In this document: in pieces, positions 44,982 through 54,573 of the stretch
Layout: each line of letters starts with the position of its first letter
Position numbering within the stretch: the first letter of the stretch is position 1
Assembly: GCA_934098515.1 (NCBI GenBank)
Contig: CAKOOK010000002.1
Location: forward strand, 1-64,000
From: an uncultured Bacilli bacterium
GTDB taxonomy: Bacteria; Bacillota_I; Bacilli_A; RF39; UBA660
DNA length: 64,000 nt
Direction of reading: 5' to 3'
Notes under the pieces: model-generated
Told to the model about the DNA's origin: nothing
Database searches by the model: none
The model's input: the letters and a program-made list of their open reading frames with translations, nothing else
Translations under genes and position numbers: made by a program

Positions 44982-46895
44982 ATGAAAAAACTAAAATTTA
45001 TATATAAATTAACTATCTTTTTGATGATAACATTTACAGTAATTATCTCTTGTCTTTACACATACGCCTACTTCAGTCCCAAAATAACCCTAAACTCTGC
45101 AAATGCATTATCTCTATATGATAATGAAAACAATCTAATTCTGCAAACAAGTAACAACAAAAAATGGGCTAATATAAATGAAATATCTAATGACTTAATA
45201 AACGCAACAATTTCTGTTGAAGATAAAAACTTTTACCATCACTTTGGCTTTGACTATTTAAGAATCATAAAATCACTATATTTAAACGCTAAAACTAAAT
45301 CTATAACAGCTGGAGCATCAACTATCTCTCAACAGTACGTTAAAAACTTATTTTTAGACTTCGATCAAACCTGGAAAAGAAAAATTAAAGAAGCTATGCT
45401 AACTCTAAATCTAGAAGTTCACTACTCAAAAAAAGAAATACTAGAAGGCTATCTTAATACAATAAATTATGGTCAAGGAAACTTTGGTATCGAAAATGCT
45501 AGTAACTATTACTTTAATAAAAAAAGTAGTGAACTTACCCTAGAAGAGGCAATTATCCTCGCCGGTATACCTAAAAGTCCAGAAAACTATAACCCAGTAA
45601 GTAACTATGACGCCTCCATTAAAAGAGCAAAAATCGTTGCTAAAGCAATGTACAAAAATAAAAAAATTGATGAAGAAACTTACAAAAATCTATTTTCTAA
45701 AAAAATTAATATTTACGGTCAAAGAAAAACAAATAACATGCAAACCTTAATGTATTATTATGATGCTGTCTTAAATGAACTAAATAGTATTCCAAATATT
45801 CCCAAAGACTTAATTAAATCAAAAGGTCTAAAAGTATATACAAACCTCGATATAAATGCTCAGCAAAAACTAGATAATACTTTTAAAGAAAATGAAAATA
45901 AAGATAACATTGAACTTGCAGCAATAATGGCTGAACCATCTACTGGAAAAATATTCGCTCTTGCTGGTGGTCTAAACTACTCTAAAAGTCAGTTTAATCG
46001 TGCAATCTTTGCTAAAAGACAAGTCGGTTCAACTATTAAACCATTTCTCTACTACGCAGCATTAAACAATAACATGACCGAAGCAAGTACATTTAAAAGT
46101 GAAGAAACAAGTTTCGTCTTTGCAGAAAATAAAAAATATACACCCAAAAACTACAGTAACATCTACGCAGATAAAAACATTACTATGGCAGCCGCTCTAG
46201 CCTATTCAGACAATATTTATGCCGTAAAAACCCATTTATTCATCGGAACAGAAGAATTAGTAAACACTTTAAAAGAAGCTGGCCTAAAAAAAGAAATAGA
46301 TGCATTCCCAGCCTTAGCTCTTGGTGCAGTTGAACTAAACTTATTAGATTACGTCGAAACATATAACACCCTAGCAAACTATGGCACATATAAAGACTTA
46401 TACTTCATCGAAAAAGTCGAAGACTATGAAGGTAACCTTATATATAAGCATAAAAATGAAACAAAAGACGTACTAAACAAAGATAACGTATTCATTATAA
46501 ACGAAATGCTTACAAACACGTATAATGCCTCTTTTATTGACTACCAATCACCAACAATAATTTCACTAAATAGTAGACTAACTAAAAAATACGCCATCAA
46601 AAGTGGTACAACAGATAACGACTATCTAGTTATTGGCTATAACCCTGACGTTTTAATGTTCGTATGGGCAGGCTCTGATTACAATGGAACAGTACCTAAA
46701 GCATATTCATCTAAAATAAAAAATATTTGGTGCGATAACGTCGAAGAATATCTTAAAGATAAAGAATCAATATGGTATACTCCTAGTGATAATATAATTG
46801 CAGTTCCTCTAGACCCAATAAGCGGTAAAGCAGCAGAATCTAACAAAAACATTCTATATTATTTCAAACGTGGTACAGAACCAATAACTAACTAA
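44982..46895 (+). CDS. Class A penicillin-binding protein (PBP1a-type)
   Basis: The 637-aa bifunctional enzyme polymerises and cross-links peptidoglycan at the outer face of the membrane. A single N-terminal membrane helix (about residues 8-28) is followed by the GT51 glycosyltransferase: SVEDKNFYHHFGFD, ASTISQQYVKNLF and EGYLNTINYGQGNFGIENAS. The transpeptidase has the SxxK serine in RQVGSTIKPFLYY (about residue 350), SDN in LAYSDNIYAVK (about 408), and KSGTTDND as the KTG box (about 545). The ribosome site GGTGAAAC is present. It runs head-on to replication and faces noc across a shared terminator. Confidence 0.93.
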   Translation: MKKLKFIYKLTIFLMITFTVIISCLYTYAYFSPKITLNSANALSLYDNENNLILQTSNNKKWANINEISNDLINATISVEDKNFYHHFGFDYLRIIKSLYLNAKTKSITAGASTISQQYVKNLFLDFDQTWKRKIKEAMLTLNLEVHYSKKEILEGYLNTINYGQGNFGIENASNYYFNKKSSELTLEEAIILAGIPKSPENYNPVSNYDASIKRAKIVAKAMYKNKKIDEETYKNLFSKKINIYGQRKTNNMQTLMYYYDAVLNELNSIPNIPKDLIKSKGLKVYTNLDINAQQKLDNTFKENENKDNIELAAIMAEPSTGKIFALAGGLNYSKSQFNRAIFAKRQVGSTIKPFLYYAALNNNMTEASTFKSEETSFVFAENKKYTPKNYSNIYADKNITMAAALAYSDNIYAVKTHLFIGTEELVNTLKEAGLKKEIDAFPALALGAVELNLLDYVETYNTLANYGTYKDLYFIEKVEDYEGNLIYKHKNETKDVLNKDNVFIINEMLTNTYNASFIDYQSPTIISLNSRLTKKYAIKSGTTDNDYLVIGYNPDVLMFVWAGSDYNGTVPKAYSSKIKNIWCDNVEEYLKDKESIWYTPSDNIIAVPLDPISGKAAESNKNILYYFKRGTEPITN

Positions 46896-46922
46896 AAAAG
46901 CAAGCCTACTCAGCTTGTTTTT
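46894..46922. terminator. Bidirectional terminator between PBP and noc
   Basis: CAAGC (46901-46905) and GCTTG (46913-46917) form the stem, with A-rich sequence to the left and T-rich to the right, so it serves both converging genes. The noc stop codon lies within it. Confidence 0.75.
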
Positions 46923-48132
46923 CTATCTTTATAATCATCTGATACAAATCTTCAAAATCAAAATCTTCACTAGAAACATTATATCCTGCTTCCTTTAATT
47001 CGTTAACAAAATCATTATAAGCCTCTTTAACAGAATCTAAATTATTTTCTAAAATTCTCTTCTTTGGAGGTTCTACCGGTTTTTCTTCTTCTTTTTTAAC
47101 TTCTTCAAGTGGAACATCAAGACTTTCTAATGGTACATCTTTACTAATAGTACTACTACTATTAAATGGATTAAACTCTTCCAATCTATCCATAGGCTCC
47201 ATATTCATATTAGTAACTTCATCCTCTAAAGATGGATACTCTGGAGTATTATTACTAAAATTAAATAAATTAAATCCTGGACTTGGTTGTGTTTTTTCTT
47301 TTTTAACATCTGATTCATTTATAGGATCTTCTGCCATTAAATCAAGAGTTTCCGTTTTCTCTTCTTTTGCTGGTTCAGAATTAAATATATTATCAGAATT
47401 ATCAAATATATTGGTAGATTCATCAACTTTAGGAGCATTATCTAACACGCTTAAATTTTCAACTGGAGTACTAACATCACCTAAATCTTCATAAGCAGGT
47501 GCCTCACTTATAACTGGTTCACTTACTAAATTACTTTCCTTCTTTATCTCATCATCTAACTGTCTAACAGTAAGTCTTTCAGAAATAACCTTATTTAATA
47601 AAGCCTTCTGCTTCTCAGGATCAGTTACACTAAGTAAACTTCTCGCATGTCTTTCACTAATTTTATCATTCATGAGTGCATCTTGCGCTTCACTAGTTAA
47701 ATTCAATAATCTTAACTTATTTGCAATCGTTGACTGTGAAACTCCAATTTTCTTAGCAAGTTCATCTTGCGTTAAACCTTCCTTATCAAGAATCTTCTTA
47801 TAACTCTTAGCTTCCTCTAGTGAATTTAAATTTCTTCTTTGAACATTTTCAACTAAAGCAATTTCAGCACTCTTATTATCATCAATATTAGAAATTATTG
47901 CTGGAACTTCAGTTAACCCAGCAAGTTGTGCAGCCTTATAACGTCTTTCACCTGCAATTATCTCATATTTATCCCCAAGTCTTCTTAATACAAGTGGCTG
48001 AATAATACCATGCTCTTTAATTGATGAAGCAAGCTCATTTAAAGACTTCTCATCAAAAGTAAGTCTAGGCTGAAACCTATTTGGAATAATATAATCTATA
48101 TTAACATTTTGTATTAACGGCTCTCTATTCAT
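46906..48132 (-). CDS. noc: ParB-family nucleoid occlusion (Noc-type) protein
   Basis: The protein from ATG 48132 (MNREPLIQNV) is about 408 aa; AGGATGGG precedes this ATG and overlaps an alternative start at 48144. Domains in order are the ParB N-terminal CTPase (NRFQPRLTFDEKSL, IIAGERRYKAAQ, ENVQRRNLNSLEEA), then the helix-turn-helix TQDELAKKIGVSQSTIANKL. A long acidic linker (about residues 215-350) and a C-terminal dimerisation segment follow. The four positions that separate Noc from ParB read Q, K, N and R, the Noc state. No parA is adjacent, and the position after rsmG matches Bacillus noc. The N-terminal amphipathic helix of Bacillus Noc is not evident. Confidence 0.8.
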   Translation of the reverse strand: MNREPLIQNVNIDYIIPNRFQPRLTFDEKSLNELASSIKEHGIIQPLVLRRLGDKYEIIAGERRYKAAQLAGLTEVPAIISNIDDNKSAEIALVENVQRRNLNSLEEAKSYKKILDKEGLTQDELAKKIGVSQSTIANKLRLLNLTSEAQDALMNDKISERHARSLLSVTDPEKQKALLNKVISERLTVRQLDDEIKKESNLVSEPVISEAPAYEDLGDVSTPVENLSVLDNAPKVDESTNIFDNSDNIFNSEPAKEEKTETLDLMAEDPINESDVKKEKTQPSPGFNLFNFSNNTPEYPSLEDEVTNMNMEPMDRLEEFNPFNSSSTISKDVPLESLDVPLEEVKKEEEKPVEPPKKRILENNLDSVKEAYNDFVNELKEAGYNVSSEDFDFEDLYQMIIKIEKQAE

Positions 48133-48162
48133 AAAACAACCCATCCTATTCTAAATATAATA

Positions 48163-48879
48163 TTACTTTATTTTTCTAATTTTTGCAATAGGAGATTTAC
48201 GTATTTTATCATAAACTCTAGGATAACCATTCGGTGTATCACTAACCTTTTCAACTTTAACTAGTGTTCTTTCACCAGCATCATTAAGTAAAGAAAATTC
48301 CTCTTTCTCACTAATTTTTCCGCCTAAGAACTCGATAGCATAATTAGCACTATCAATTTCCTCTGTATTTTTACCCTTCATAGCAATAAAATAACCACCA
48401 ACTTTACAAAAAGGAATTGCAAGTTCACTAAGAATACTCATATCAGCAACTGCCCTCGAAACAACAACATCAAATCTTTCACCAGATAAATAATACTTTT
48501 CTGCTCTATCATTAATAACCGTAGCATCTATTCCTAACTTACCTAAAACATACTTTAAAAAAGTAGTTTTTTTATTATTACTATCTAAAAGCGTCAACTT
48601 AATATCAGGAAACATAATTTTCAAAACAATTCCCGGAAATCCAGCACCAGTACCAATATCAAGTACACTTTCATTACTAAAACTATAAACCTTATAAATA
48701 GTCAAACTATCATAAAAATGCTTTAAATAAACTTCATCAATATTACGAATAGCCGTCAAATTAGTATGTTCATTATAAGAAAGAAGTTCACTAGCATACA
48801 CCCTAAATTTATTTATCTGCTCATCACTAATACTTAAACCTAAATTTTCTAAAGAACTTATAAACTCACTTTCACTCAT
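48163..48879 (-). CDS. rsmG: 16S rRNA (guanine527-N7)-methyltransferase
   Basis: The 238-aa enzyme (GidB) methylates G527 of 16S rRNA. YNEHTNLTAIRNIDEVYLKH is the family's N-terminal signature, VLDIGTGAGFPGIVLKIMFP the SAM site (about residue 70), and FDVVVSRAVADMS the catalytic region. The start ATG 48879 overlaps the mnmG stop by 4 bp (ATGA), as in many Firmicutes. It ends with a basic tail (KIRKIK). Loss of this gene gives low-level streptomycin resistance in relatives; it looks intact. Confidence 0.95.
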   Translation of the reverse strand: MSESEFISSLENLGLSISDEQINKFRVYASELLSYNEHTNLTAIRNIDEVYLKHFYDSLTIYKVYSFSNESVLDIGTGAGFPGIVLKIMFPDIKLTLLDSNNKKTTFLKYVLGKLGIDATVINDRAEKYYLSGERFDVVVSRAVADMSILSELAIPFCKVGGYFIAMKGKNTEEIDSANYAIEFLGGKISEKEEFSLLNDAGERTLVKVEKVSDTPNGYPRVYDKIRKSPIAKIRKIK

Positions 48880-50732
48880 TTGTTATACTCCTTCTTCAAA
48901 TAAACAGCAAGTACTGAAATATCTACCGGATTAACTCCACTAATTCTAGACGCCTGTGCTAAAGTAAGCGGTCTAACTAATTTAAGTTTTTGTCTAGCCT
49001 CGCTTGCTAAATTCTTAATCTTATCATAATCAATATCAGCAGGAATCTCTTTTTCCTCAAGTTTTAATAACTTATTAGCTTCCTGATATTCTTTATTAAT
49101 ATAACCTTCATACTTAACAAAAAACTCAGCCTGCTCCAGTACATCCTTATCATATTCTTTAATTAAATTGCCTCTTAAATAATCTATAATTTTAACCTCT
49201 GGTCTCTTTAATAAATCATAAAGACTATAACCTGTTGATAAATTATCCTTTAAATAACTTAAAGCCTCCGGAAGTGTATTTTTACTAACCCTAGCATTTT
49301 TAAGTTCATCAAGAAGTGTATTAATCGCCTTTTCCTTAATAAGAAGTTTACTATATCTTTCTTCATCAATTAATCCAGCCTCATATCCATACTTTCTAAG
49401 TCTCAAATCGGCATTATCATGACGAAGTATTAACCTGAATTCAGCCCTAGAAGTTAGTAATCTATAAGGTTCTTTAGTACCCTTAGTAACTAAATCATCA
49501 ACTAAAACTCCAATATAAGATTCATTTCTTTTAAGTATTAATGGTTTCTCACCTTTTAACATCAATCCCGCATTAATTCCAGCAATAATACCTTGACCAG
49601 CAGCCTCTTCATAACCACTAGTACCATTTATCTGCCCAGCAGTAAATAAATTCTTTAATACCTTAGTTTCCAAAGAAGGATTTAATTGTAACGGATTAAT
49701 CGCATCATACTCAATAGCATAAGCATACTTCTTAATAACCGCATGCTCCAACCCTACCAAACTATGTACCATCTCTTCTTGAACATCAACTGGCATACTC
49801 GTTGAAAATCCCTGTAAATACAAATCATCATAATATAAACTTTCTGGCTCTAAAAATAACTGATGACGCTCTCTATCTGCAAATCTAACAACCTTATCCT
49901 CAATTGAAGGACAATATCTTGGACCAATACCTTCTGCATAACCACCATACATAGCAGATCTAGACAAATTATCTCTTATAATCTTATGTGTATCTTGATT
50001 AGTATAAACTATATAACACTTTTCCTGCTTATCTTTATCATAAAATGGTCCATTATCAAAACTAAAAGTCCAATAACAATCATCACCACACTCTTCACTA
50101 AGCTTAGAAAAATCAACACTACTTCTCTCAATTCTTTGAGGTGTACCAGTCTTTAATCTTTGAATTTCAAATCCATAATCAGCGAGCTTTCTACTTAAAT
50201 TATTACTTCTTCTCTCTCCATGAGGTCCTTCATATTTAAAAGTATCACCAACTAATATCTTACTATTTAAATAAGTACCAGTAGTTAAAATAACCGCTTT
50301 AGAATTTATTGTATTTCCATTTTCTAATATTACACCGGTTACAGTATTATCATTAACAATTAAATCTTCAACCATAGCTTCCATAATTGTTAAATTAGGA
50401 GTATTTTCCAACTTTTCAAGCATAACTCTAGGATAAGTAATCTTATCAGCTTGCGCTCTTAAAGATCTAACAGCCGGACCCTTAGCATTATTAAGCATCT
50501 TAATTTGAATATGGGTTTCATCTGCAACCTTACCCATTAAACCACCTAAAGCATCTATCTCTCTAACAACAATACCCTTAGCAGTTCCACCAATAGATGG
50601 ATTACATGGCATATCCGCAATATTCTTCTTATTAGCAGAAATTAAAAGCGTTTTTAACCCCATAACCGCAGTAGCATGCGCAGCTTCACATCCAGCATGA
50701 CCACCACCAACAACTATAACATTATAATTCAT
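48876..50732 (-). CDS. mnmG: tRNA U34 carboxymethylaminomethyl-modifying enzyme MnmG
   Basis: The protein of about 618 aa (GidA) is the FAD-binding partner of MnmE that builds cmnm5 on U34 of tRNAs. The N-terminal dinucleotide site NVIVVGGGHAGCEAAHA, then PCNPSIGGTAKG, RAQADKITYPR, and GTSGYEEAAGQGIIAGINA are clear. I chose ATG 50732 (MNYNVIVVG) because AGGTGAAT lies just upstream; the longer frame from 50756 overlaps mnmE. It sits in the standard mnmE-mnmG-rsmG order left of the origin. Confidence 0.96.
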   Translation of the reverse strand: MNYNVIVVGGGHAGCEAAHATAVMGLKTLLISANKKNIADMPCNPSIGGTAKGIVVREIDALGGLMGKVADETHIQIKMLNNAKGPAVRSLRAQADKITYPRVMLEKLENTPNLTIMEAMVEDLIVNDNTVTGVILENGNTINSKAVILTTGTYLNSKILVGDTFKYEGPHGERRSNNLSRKLADYGFEIQRLKTGTPQRIERSSVDFSKLSEECGDDCYWTFSFDNGPFYDKDKQEKCYIVYTNQDTHKIIRDNLSRSAMYGGYAEGIGPRYCPSIEDKVVRFADRERHQLFLEPESLYYDDLYLQGFSTSMPVDVQEEMVHSLVGLEHAVIKKYAYAIEYDAINPLQLNPSLETKVLKNLFTAGQINGTSGYEEAAGQGIIAGINAGLMLKGEKPLILKRNESYIGVLVDDLVTKGTKEPYRLLTSRAEFRLILRHDNADLRLRKYGYEAGLIDEERYSKLLIKEKAINTLLDELKNARVSKNTLPEALSYLKDNLSTGYSLYDLLKRPEVKIIDYLRGNLIKEYDKDVLEQAEFFVKYEGYINKEYQEANKLLKLEEKEIPADIDYDKIKNLASEARQKLKLVRPLTLAQASRISGVNPVDISVLAVYLKKEYNK

Positions 50733-50740
50733 AAATTCAC

Positions 50741-52096
50741 CTACTTTCCTAAACAAAACCTAGAAAATAACTCATCTAATAAATCATCATCATAAGTTTT
50801 ACCAATAACTTTACCTAATAAATCATAAGCATCTTTAATATCAATCGTATACATATCAATTGGTACTCCAGTATAAGTATTATTTACTGCTCCATTTATA
50901 CTAGCAAGAGCTAGCTTAACCAAAGAAATCTGTCTTGCATTAGATAAAAATGAATAATCACTAGTCTCTAACTCGTTAATCTTAAATAACTCTATAATTT
51001 TATTTTTCAAAGATTCTAATCCGGAAGACTCAATAGTATTTCCATAAACTAAAATATCTTTATCAATACCATCATAATTATTACTACTATCTAAATCATT
51101 CTTATTGACAAAAACTAACTTTTTATCTTTTAAAGATTTTATAAATTCTAAAGTTTCATTATCTAACTTTTCACTATTATCTAAAACATAAATTCTCAAA
51201 TCAGCATTTTCTGCACTTTCTAAACTCTTTTGTACACCTATCTTTTCAACCACATCATCGGTTTCTCTAATACCAGCAGTATCAATAAAATTTAACACAA
51301 TACCATCTAAAATAACTTTGCCTTCAATAACATCTCTAGTAGTTCCTGGAATATTTGTTACAATTGCTTTATTTTCTTCTAGTAAACCATTTAAAATACT
51401 ACTCTTTCCAGCATTAGGTTTACCTATTAAAGCAATATTAATTCCATTTTTAATCATCTTACCATTACTAGAATTACGTACTAACTCATCTAATTCTGCA
51501 CTTATTTTTTCAAGTTTTGGTCTTATAGTAGACTCGGTATACTCCTCAGCCTCCTCATACTCTGGAAAATCTATATTAACTTCAATCTCTGCTTGCAAAG
51601 AAAGTAATTCCTTTCTAATACCATCAATTTTAGGAGTTAACTTACCACTAATTTGATTAATTGCAAGCTTTCTAGCTTTCTCACTTTCTGCTTCAATAAT
51701 GTCTTCAACCCCTTCAGCCTGAGTTAAATCTATTCTGCCATTTAAAAAAGCTCTCTTAGTAAACTCACCAGGCTCTGCTAATCTGCACCCATTATTTAAA
51801 AGAAGCTCAAGCACTCTATCAGTAGTTGTAATTCCTCCATGAACATTAATCTCTACAACATCTTCACACGTAAAAGTTTTAGGAGCTCTCATTACAGATA
51901 CTAACACCTCATCTATAACTTCATCACCAGACACAATATGACCATAAGAAATAGTATGAGAATTCACTTTCTCCAAATCCTTACCCTTAAATATTGAATT
52001 AACTATTTTAATTGCATCTACTCCACTACATCTTACAATAGAAATAGCCCCAGTTCCAACAGCAGTAGACACTGCACAAATTGTAGAATTATCCAT
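50741..52096 (-). CDS. mnmE: tRNA modification GTPase MnmE
   Basis: The 451-aa GTPase (TrmE) works with MnmG on tRNA U34. An N-terminal formyl-THF-binding domain (MDNSTICAVSTAVGTGAISI) is followed by a helical domain. The inserted G domain has LIGKPNAGKSSILNGL (G1, about residue 222), NIPGTTRDVIEG (G2/G3 side), DTAGIRET and VNKNDL. The C-terminal FCLGK carries the catalytic cysteine. The start ATG 52096 follows GAGGAG at a slightly long spacing. Length is normal. Confidence 0.96.
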   Translation of the reverse strand: MDNSTICAVSTAVGTGAISIVRCSGVDAIKIVNSIFKGKDLEKVNSHTISYGHIVSGDEVIDEVLVSVMRAPKTFTCEDVVEINVHGGITTTDRVLELLLNNGCRLAEPGEFTKRAFLNGRIDLTQAEGVEDIIEAESEKARKLAINQISGKLTPKIDGIRKELLSLQAEIEVNIDFPEYEEAEEYTESTIRPKLEKISAELDELVRNSSNGKMIKNGINIALIGKPNAGKSSILNGLLEENKAIVTNIPGTTRDVIEGKVILDGIVLNFIDTAGIRETDDVVEKIGVQKSLESAENADLRIYVLDNSEKLDNETLEFIKSLKDKKLVFVNKNDLDSSNNYDGIDKDILVYGNTIESSGLESLKNKIIELFKINELETSDYSFLSNARQISLVKLALASINGAVNNTYTGVPIDMYTIDIKDAYDLLGKVIGKTYDDDLLDELFSRFCLGK

Positions 52097-52161
52097 GACA
52101 AAAACTCCTCTTCTAGTGCGTATTATAGCACAATTCTCTTAAAAATAAAAAAAGACTATTT

Positions 52162-52773
52162 CTAATCTTTTTTTGGCTTTACAATAATATGTCTATTAGG
52201 TTCTTCACCTTCACTAATTGTCGTTACTCCCTTAAAATCAGTAAGAACATTATGAACAATACGTCTTTCATAAGAATTCATATTATCCATAACAACTTCT
52301 CTACCAGTATTTCTAACTTCACGTGCAATATTCTTAGCAAGTCTTTCTAAATGACTAACTTGCTTATCCTTATAATCAGAAGCATCTAAATTTAAATAAG
52401 GATATACACCAATTTTTGCAAAAACAGCAGCTTTACAAACAGCAGTTAGTGCAGTAAGTGTCTGTCCATTCTTTCCAATTAATATAGGATTATTATTTGA
52501 ATACATCTTAATATTAATTTGTTTATCTCTAATATTAGATTCAAACTTAACCTCAAGACCCATCTCAGTTAATAAAGTATTTAAATACTCTTTAATAAAA
52601 TCTAAGATATCTGTATTTAAATAAACATGATATTTAGTAGTTCCAGCCTTAAAAAGTTTACCCTTTACTTCTTCTTTTTTATAAACAAAATCATTCTCAG
52701 TAACATTTAAATCTTCTAAAACTTTCTTTATTACAACCTCTTGGTCTTTTCCCTCATAAACATACTCTTTCAT
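52162..52773 (-). CDS. jag: Jag/KhpB RNA-binding protein
   Basis: The 203-aa protein has the three Jag parts: an N-terminal Jag_N domain (MKEYVYEGKDQEVVIKK), a KH domain with PILIGKNGQTLTALTAVCK (about residue 95), and an R3H domain with ERRIVHNVLTD near the end. KhpB binds RNA with KhpA and affects cell division and elongation. It lies one base after yidC on the same strand, the conserved rnpA-yidC-jag order. Confidence 0.92.
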   Translation of the reverse strand: MKEYVYEGKDQEVVIKKVLEDLNVTENDFVYKKEEVKGKLFKAGTTKYHVYLNTDILDFIKEYLNTLLTEMGLEVKFESNIRDKQINIKMYSNNNPILIGKNGQTLTALTAVCKAAVFAKIGVYPYLNLDASDYKDKQVSHLERLAKNIAREVRNTGREVVMDNMNSYERRIVHNVLTDFKGVTTISEGEEPNRHIIVKPKKD

Positions 52774-52774
52774 A

Positions 52775-53701
52775 TTAACTTCTCCTTTTACTTACAATAT
52801 AATTTTGAATTACACTAAATCCATTAGTAACAATCCAATATAGTGCAATTGCTGTTGGTAAACTAAATGAAGCAATTGAGATAAACACTATCATAAATCC
52901 AGTCATAAACTTCATCTGTTGTTGTTGCTCAGTGCTACCTGCACTCTTCATATTAAATGATAAAGACAAATAAGTAGTTAATATAATAAGCAAAATCAAA
53001 ATAATATAATAATAATTACCACTCTTTAAAGCAACTAAAGGTGTTGTACCTAATTGGAATGCTCCAAGATACTCTTCAAATATTGCAGGAATTCTGTTAA
53101 TTGCTTCTAAAAACGCAAAGAATATAGGAAGCTGAATAAAACTCATTAAACAACTACCAACCGGACTAATATTATACTTCTTATAAATAGCAAGCATCTC
53201 CTGACTCTTCTGCATCATTGCATCATTATCAGTTCTATTTTTATACTTTTCTTCAAGTCTATTTAGATCTTTTTGAGCCTTTTGCATATTTTGACTTTGC
53301 TTAGTAGCTTTAATTGAAAATGGCATCAAAATTAATCTAATAAGTAATCCAACAATCATTACAGATACACCATAACTTTTAACAAGTGTACCTAATTTAA
53401 CAATTATCCAAGCAAGAGGCATAACAAAGAATTGAACCCATAATCCATTATAATTTTTACTATCATAAATCTTAATATCTTCACACTTAGGTAAATTATC
53501 CAAATTAACATCTAAATTGTCTTTATATTTTTCATAAATACTAGCTAAATCATCATCACTAGGCTTACATAAAATATTTGATGGTAAACTCTGTCCAGTG
53601 ACTTCATACACAACACGTTTTTTGTTATCATCTGCAATATATTTAGTACAACCACCAAGTAACATAATCATTGCACATAACAATATCATCTTCTTTTTCA
53701 T
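52775..53701 (-). CDS. yidC: Membrane protein insertase YidC (SpoIIIJ-type)
   Basis: The protein of about 308 aa from ATG 53701 has a lipoprotein signal (ILLCAMIMLLGGC) and five further hydrophobic segments. YidC signatures include GVSVMIVGLLIRLILMPFSI with the conserved Arg in the groove, MQKAQKDLNRLEEKYKN and GSCLMSFIQLPIFFAF. It inserts membrane proteins with or without SecYEG. AAAGGTGAAATA precedes the ATG; the longer frame from 53734 overlaps rnpA. One base is shared with the rnpA stop. Confidence 0.95.
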   Translation of the reverse strand: MKKKMILLCAMIMLLGGCTKYIADDNKKRVVYEVTGQSLPSNILCKPSDDDLASIYEKYKDNLDVNLDNLPKCEDIKIYDSKNYNGLWVQFFVMPLAWIIVKLGTLVKSYGVSVMIVGLLIRLILMPFSIKATKQSQNMQKAQKDLNRLEEKYKNRTDNDAMMQKSQEMLAIYKKYNISPVGSCLMSFIQLPIFFAFLEAINRIPAIFEEYLGAFQLGTTPLVALKSGNYYYIILILLIILTTYLSLSFNMKSAGSTEQQQQMKFMTGFMIVFISIASFSLPTAIALYWIVTNGFSVIQNYIVSKRRS

Positions 53702-54027
53702 TATTTCACCTTTTTTATTAAATTTAAGAAACAATCTTCCATTTCTCTATAATCTATTGTATCACAACTTTTCCTAATTAAAAGCACATAATCATAGTTT
53801 TGATTAAATTTATCATAATTGTTCCTTATTATATTACGTAACCTTCTCTTATATAAATTTCTCTTATAAGCTTTTCCAAACTTATTACCAATAGCAATCC
53901 CAATTCTTACATTATCAAGTTTCTTTTCCTTTTTATATAATACAAAAAAATTGTTACTTATTCCTTTAGAATTCTTAAAAAAATCATCAAATTCTAACTT
54001 ACTCTTTATTCTAATTTCTTCTTTCAT
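53701..54027 (-). CDS. rnpA: Ribonuclease P protein component
   Basis: The 108-aa basic protein supports the RNase P ribozyme in maturing tRNA 5' ends. The signature FGKAYKRNLYKRRLRNIIRN (residues about 50-69) matches the RNR motif, with NNFFVLYKKEK and YDYVLLIRKS on either side. It lies between rpmH and yidC; the stop TAA and the yidC ATG share a base (TAATG). Length is normal. Confidence 0.95.
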   Translation of the reverse strand: MKEEIRIKSKLEFDDFFKNSKGISNNFFVLYKKEKKLDNVRIGIAIGNKFGKAYKRNLYKRRLRNIIRNNYDKFNQNYDYVLLIRKSCDTIDYREMEDCFLNLIKKVK

Positions 54028-54064
54028 AACTCACCCATATAGAATAAAAACCACTGTACGTGGC

Positions 54065-54187
54065 TTATTTACATAAAACTTTGCGTCCTTTTGCTCTACG
54101 TCTATTTAAAATATTACTAGCTTTTCTTGCAAAAAAACCAAACTTTTTCTTCATTTTACGATTATTAGGTTGAAAAGTTCTCTTCAT
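54065..54187 (-). CDS. rpmH: 50S ribosomal protein L34
   Basis: Forty residues start at ATG 54187 with MKRTFQPNNRKMKKKFGF and end RRRAKGRKVLCK, the typical L34 ends. The strong ribosome site GGAGGTG precedes it. Most L34 proteins have 44 residues; the middle loop is about four residues shorter here. It is the first gene left of the origin region, the usual place for rpmH. Confidence 0.95.
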   Translation of the reverse strand: MKRTFQPNNRKMKKKFGFFARKASNILNRRRAKGRKVLCK

Positions 54188-54573
54188 AAAAAATTGCACC
54201 TCCACATCAAATTTAGCGTTTTTATTATATTATATTAAAGGCTGCAAGTCAATAAAAAGTTAACCTTCAATTTATTAAAAAAATATCAAATAAAAAAATC
54301 TAACAAAAAATATAATTTTTAAATTTATAAAAAAGCAAAATTAGTAAATCCTAAATTATCAAAAAGTGGAAAATGTTTATATCTTTTTTTATTGTTAATT
54401 GTAATTTGTGGATATTGTTGAAAACTCACTCTAGACTATATAAATAAAAGGTTTGCATGTTGATAAAATGTTGAAAAAATTGTCGAATTTAATTTTTTTC
54501 ATTTTCTCTCTTTATTTTTCCACAGACTTGATTTAAAATAGAACTATCAAAAACGAAGGACCGGGGTGAGGTA
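54188..54573. other. oriC: Replication origin region (oriC) and dnaA promoter
   Basis: This 386-bp, extremely A/T-rich stretch between rpmH and dnaA is where gene orientation flips. DnaA-box-like 9-mers are visible: TGTGGATAT (54407-54415) and TTTTCCACA (54516-54524), each one mismatch from consensus. A third, TGTGGAGAA (55970-55978), lies between dnaA and dnaN. No perfect box is seen here, so the origin may use degenerate boxes or extend to the dnaA-dnaN gap. The exact unwinding site cannot be read. Confidence 0.7.

Noticed and set aside
48630..48645. Near-match to a Noc binding site, ATTTCCGGGAAT on the minus strand
   Set aside because: It lies in rsmG where the codons for the conserved GFPGI motif force this sequence, and it lacks two central bases of the 14-bp site.
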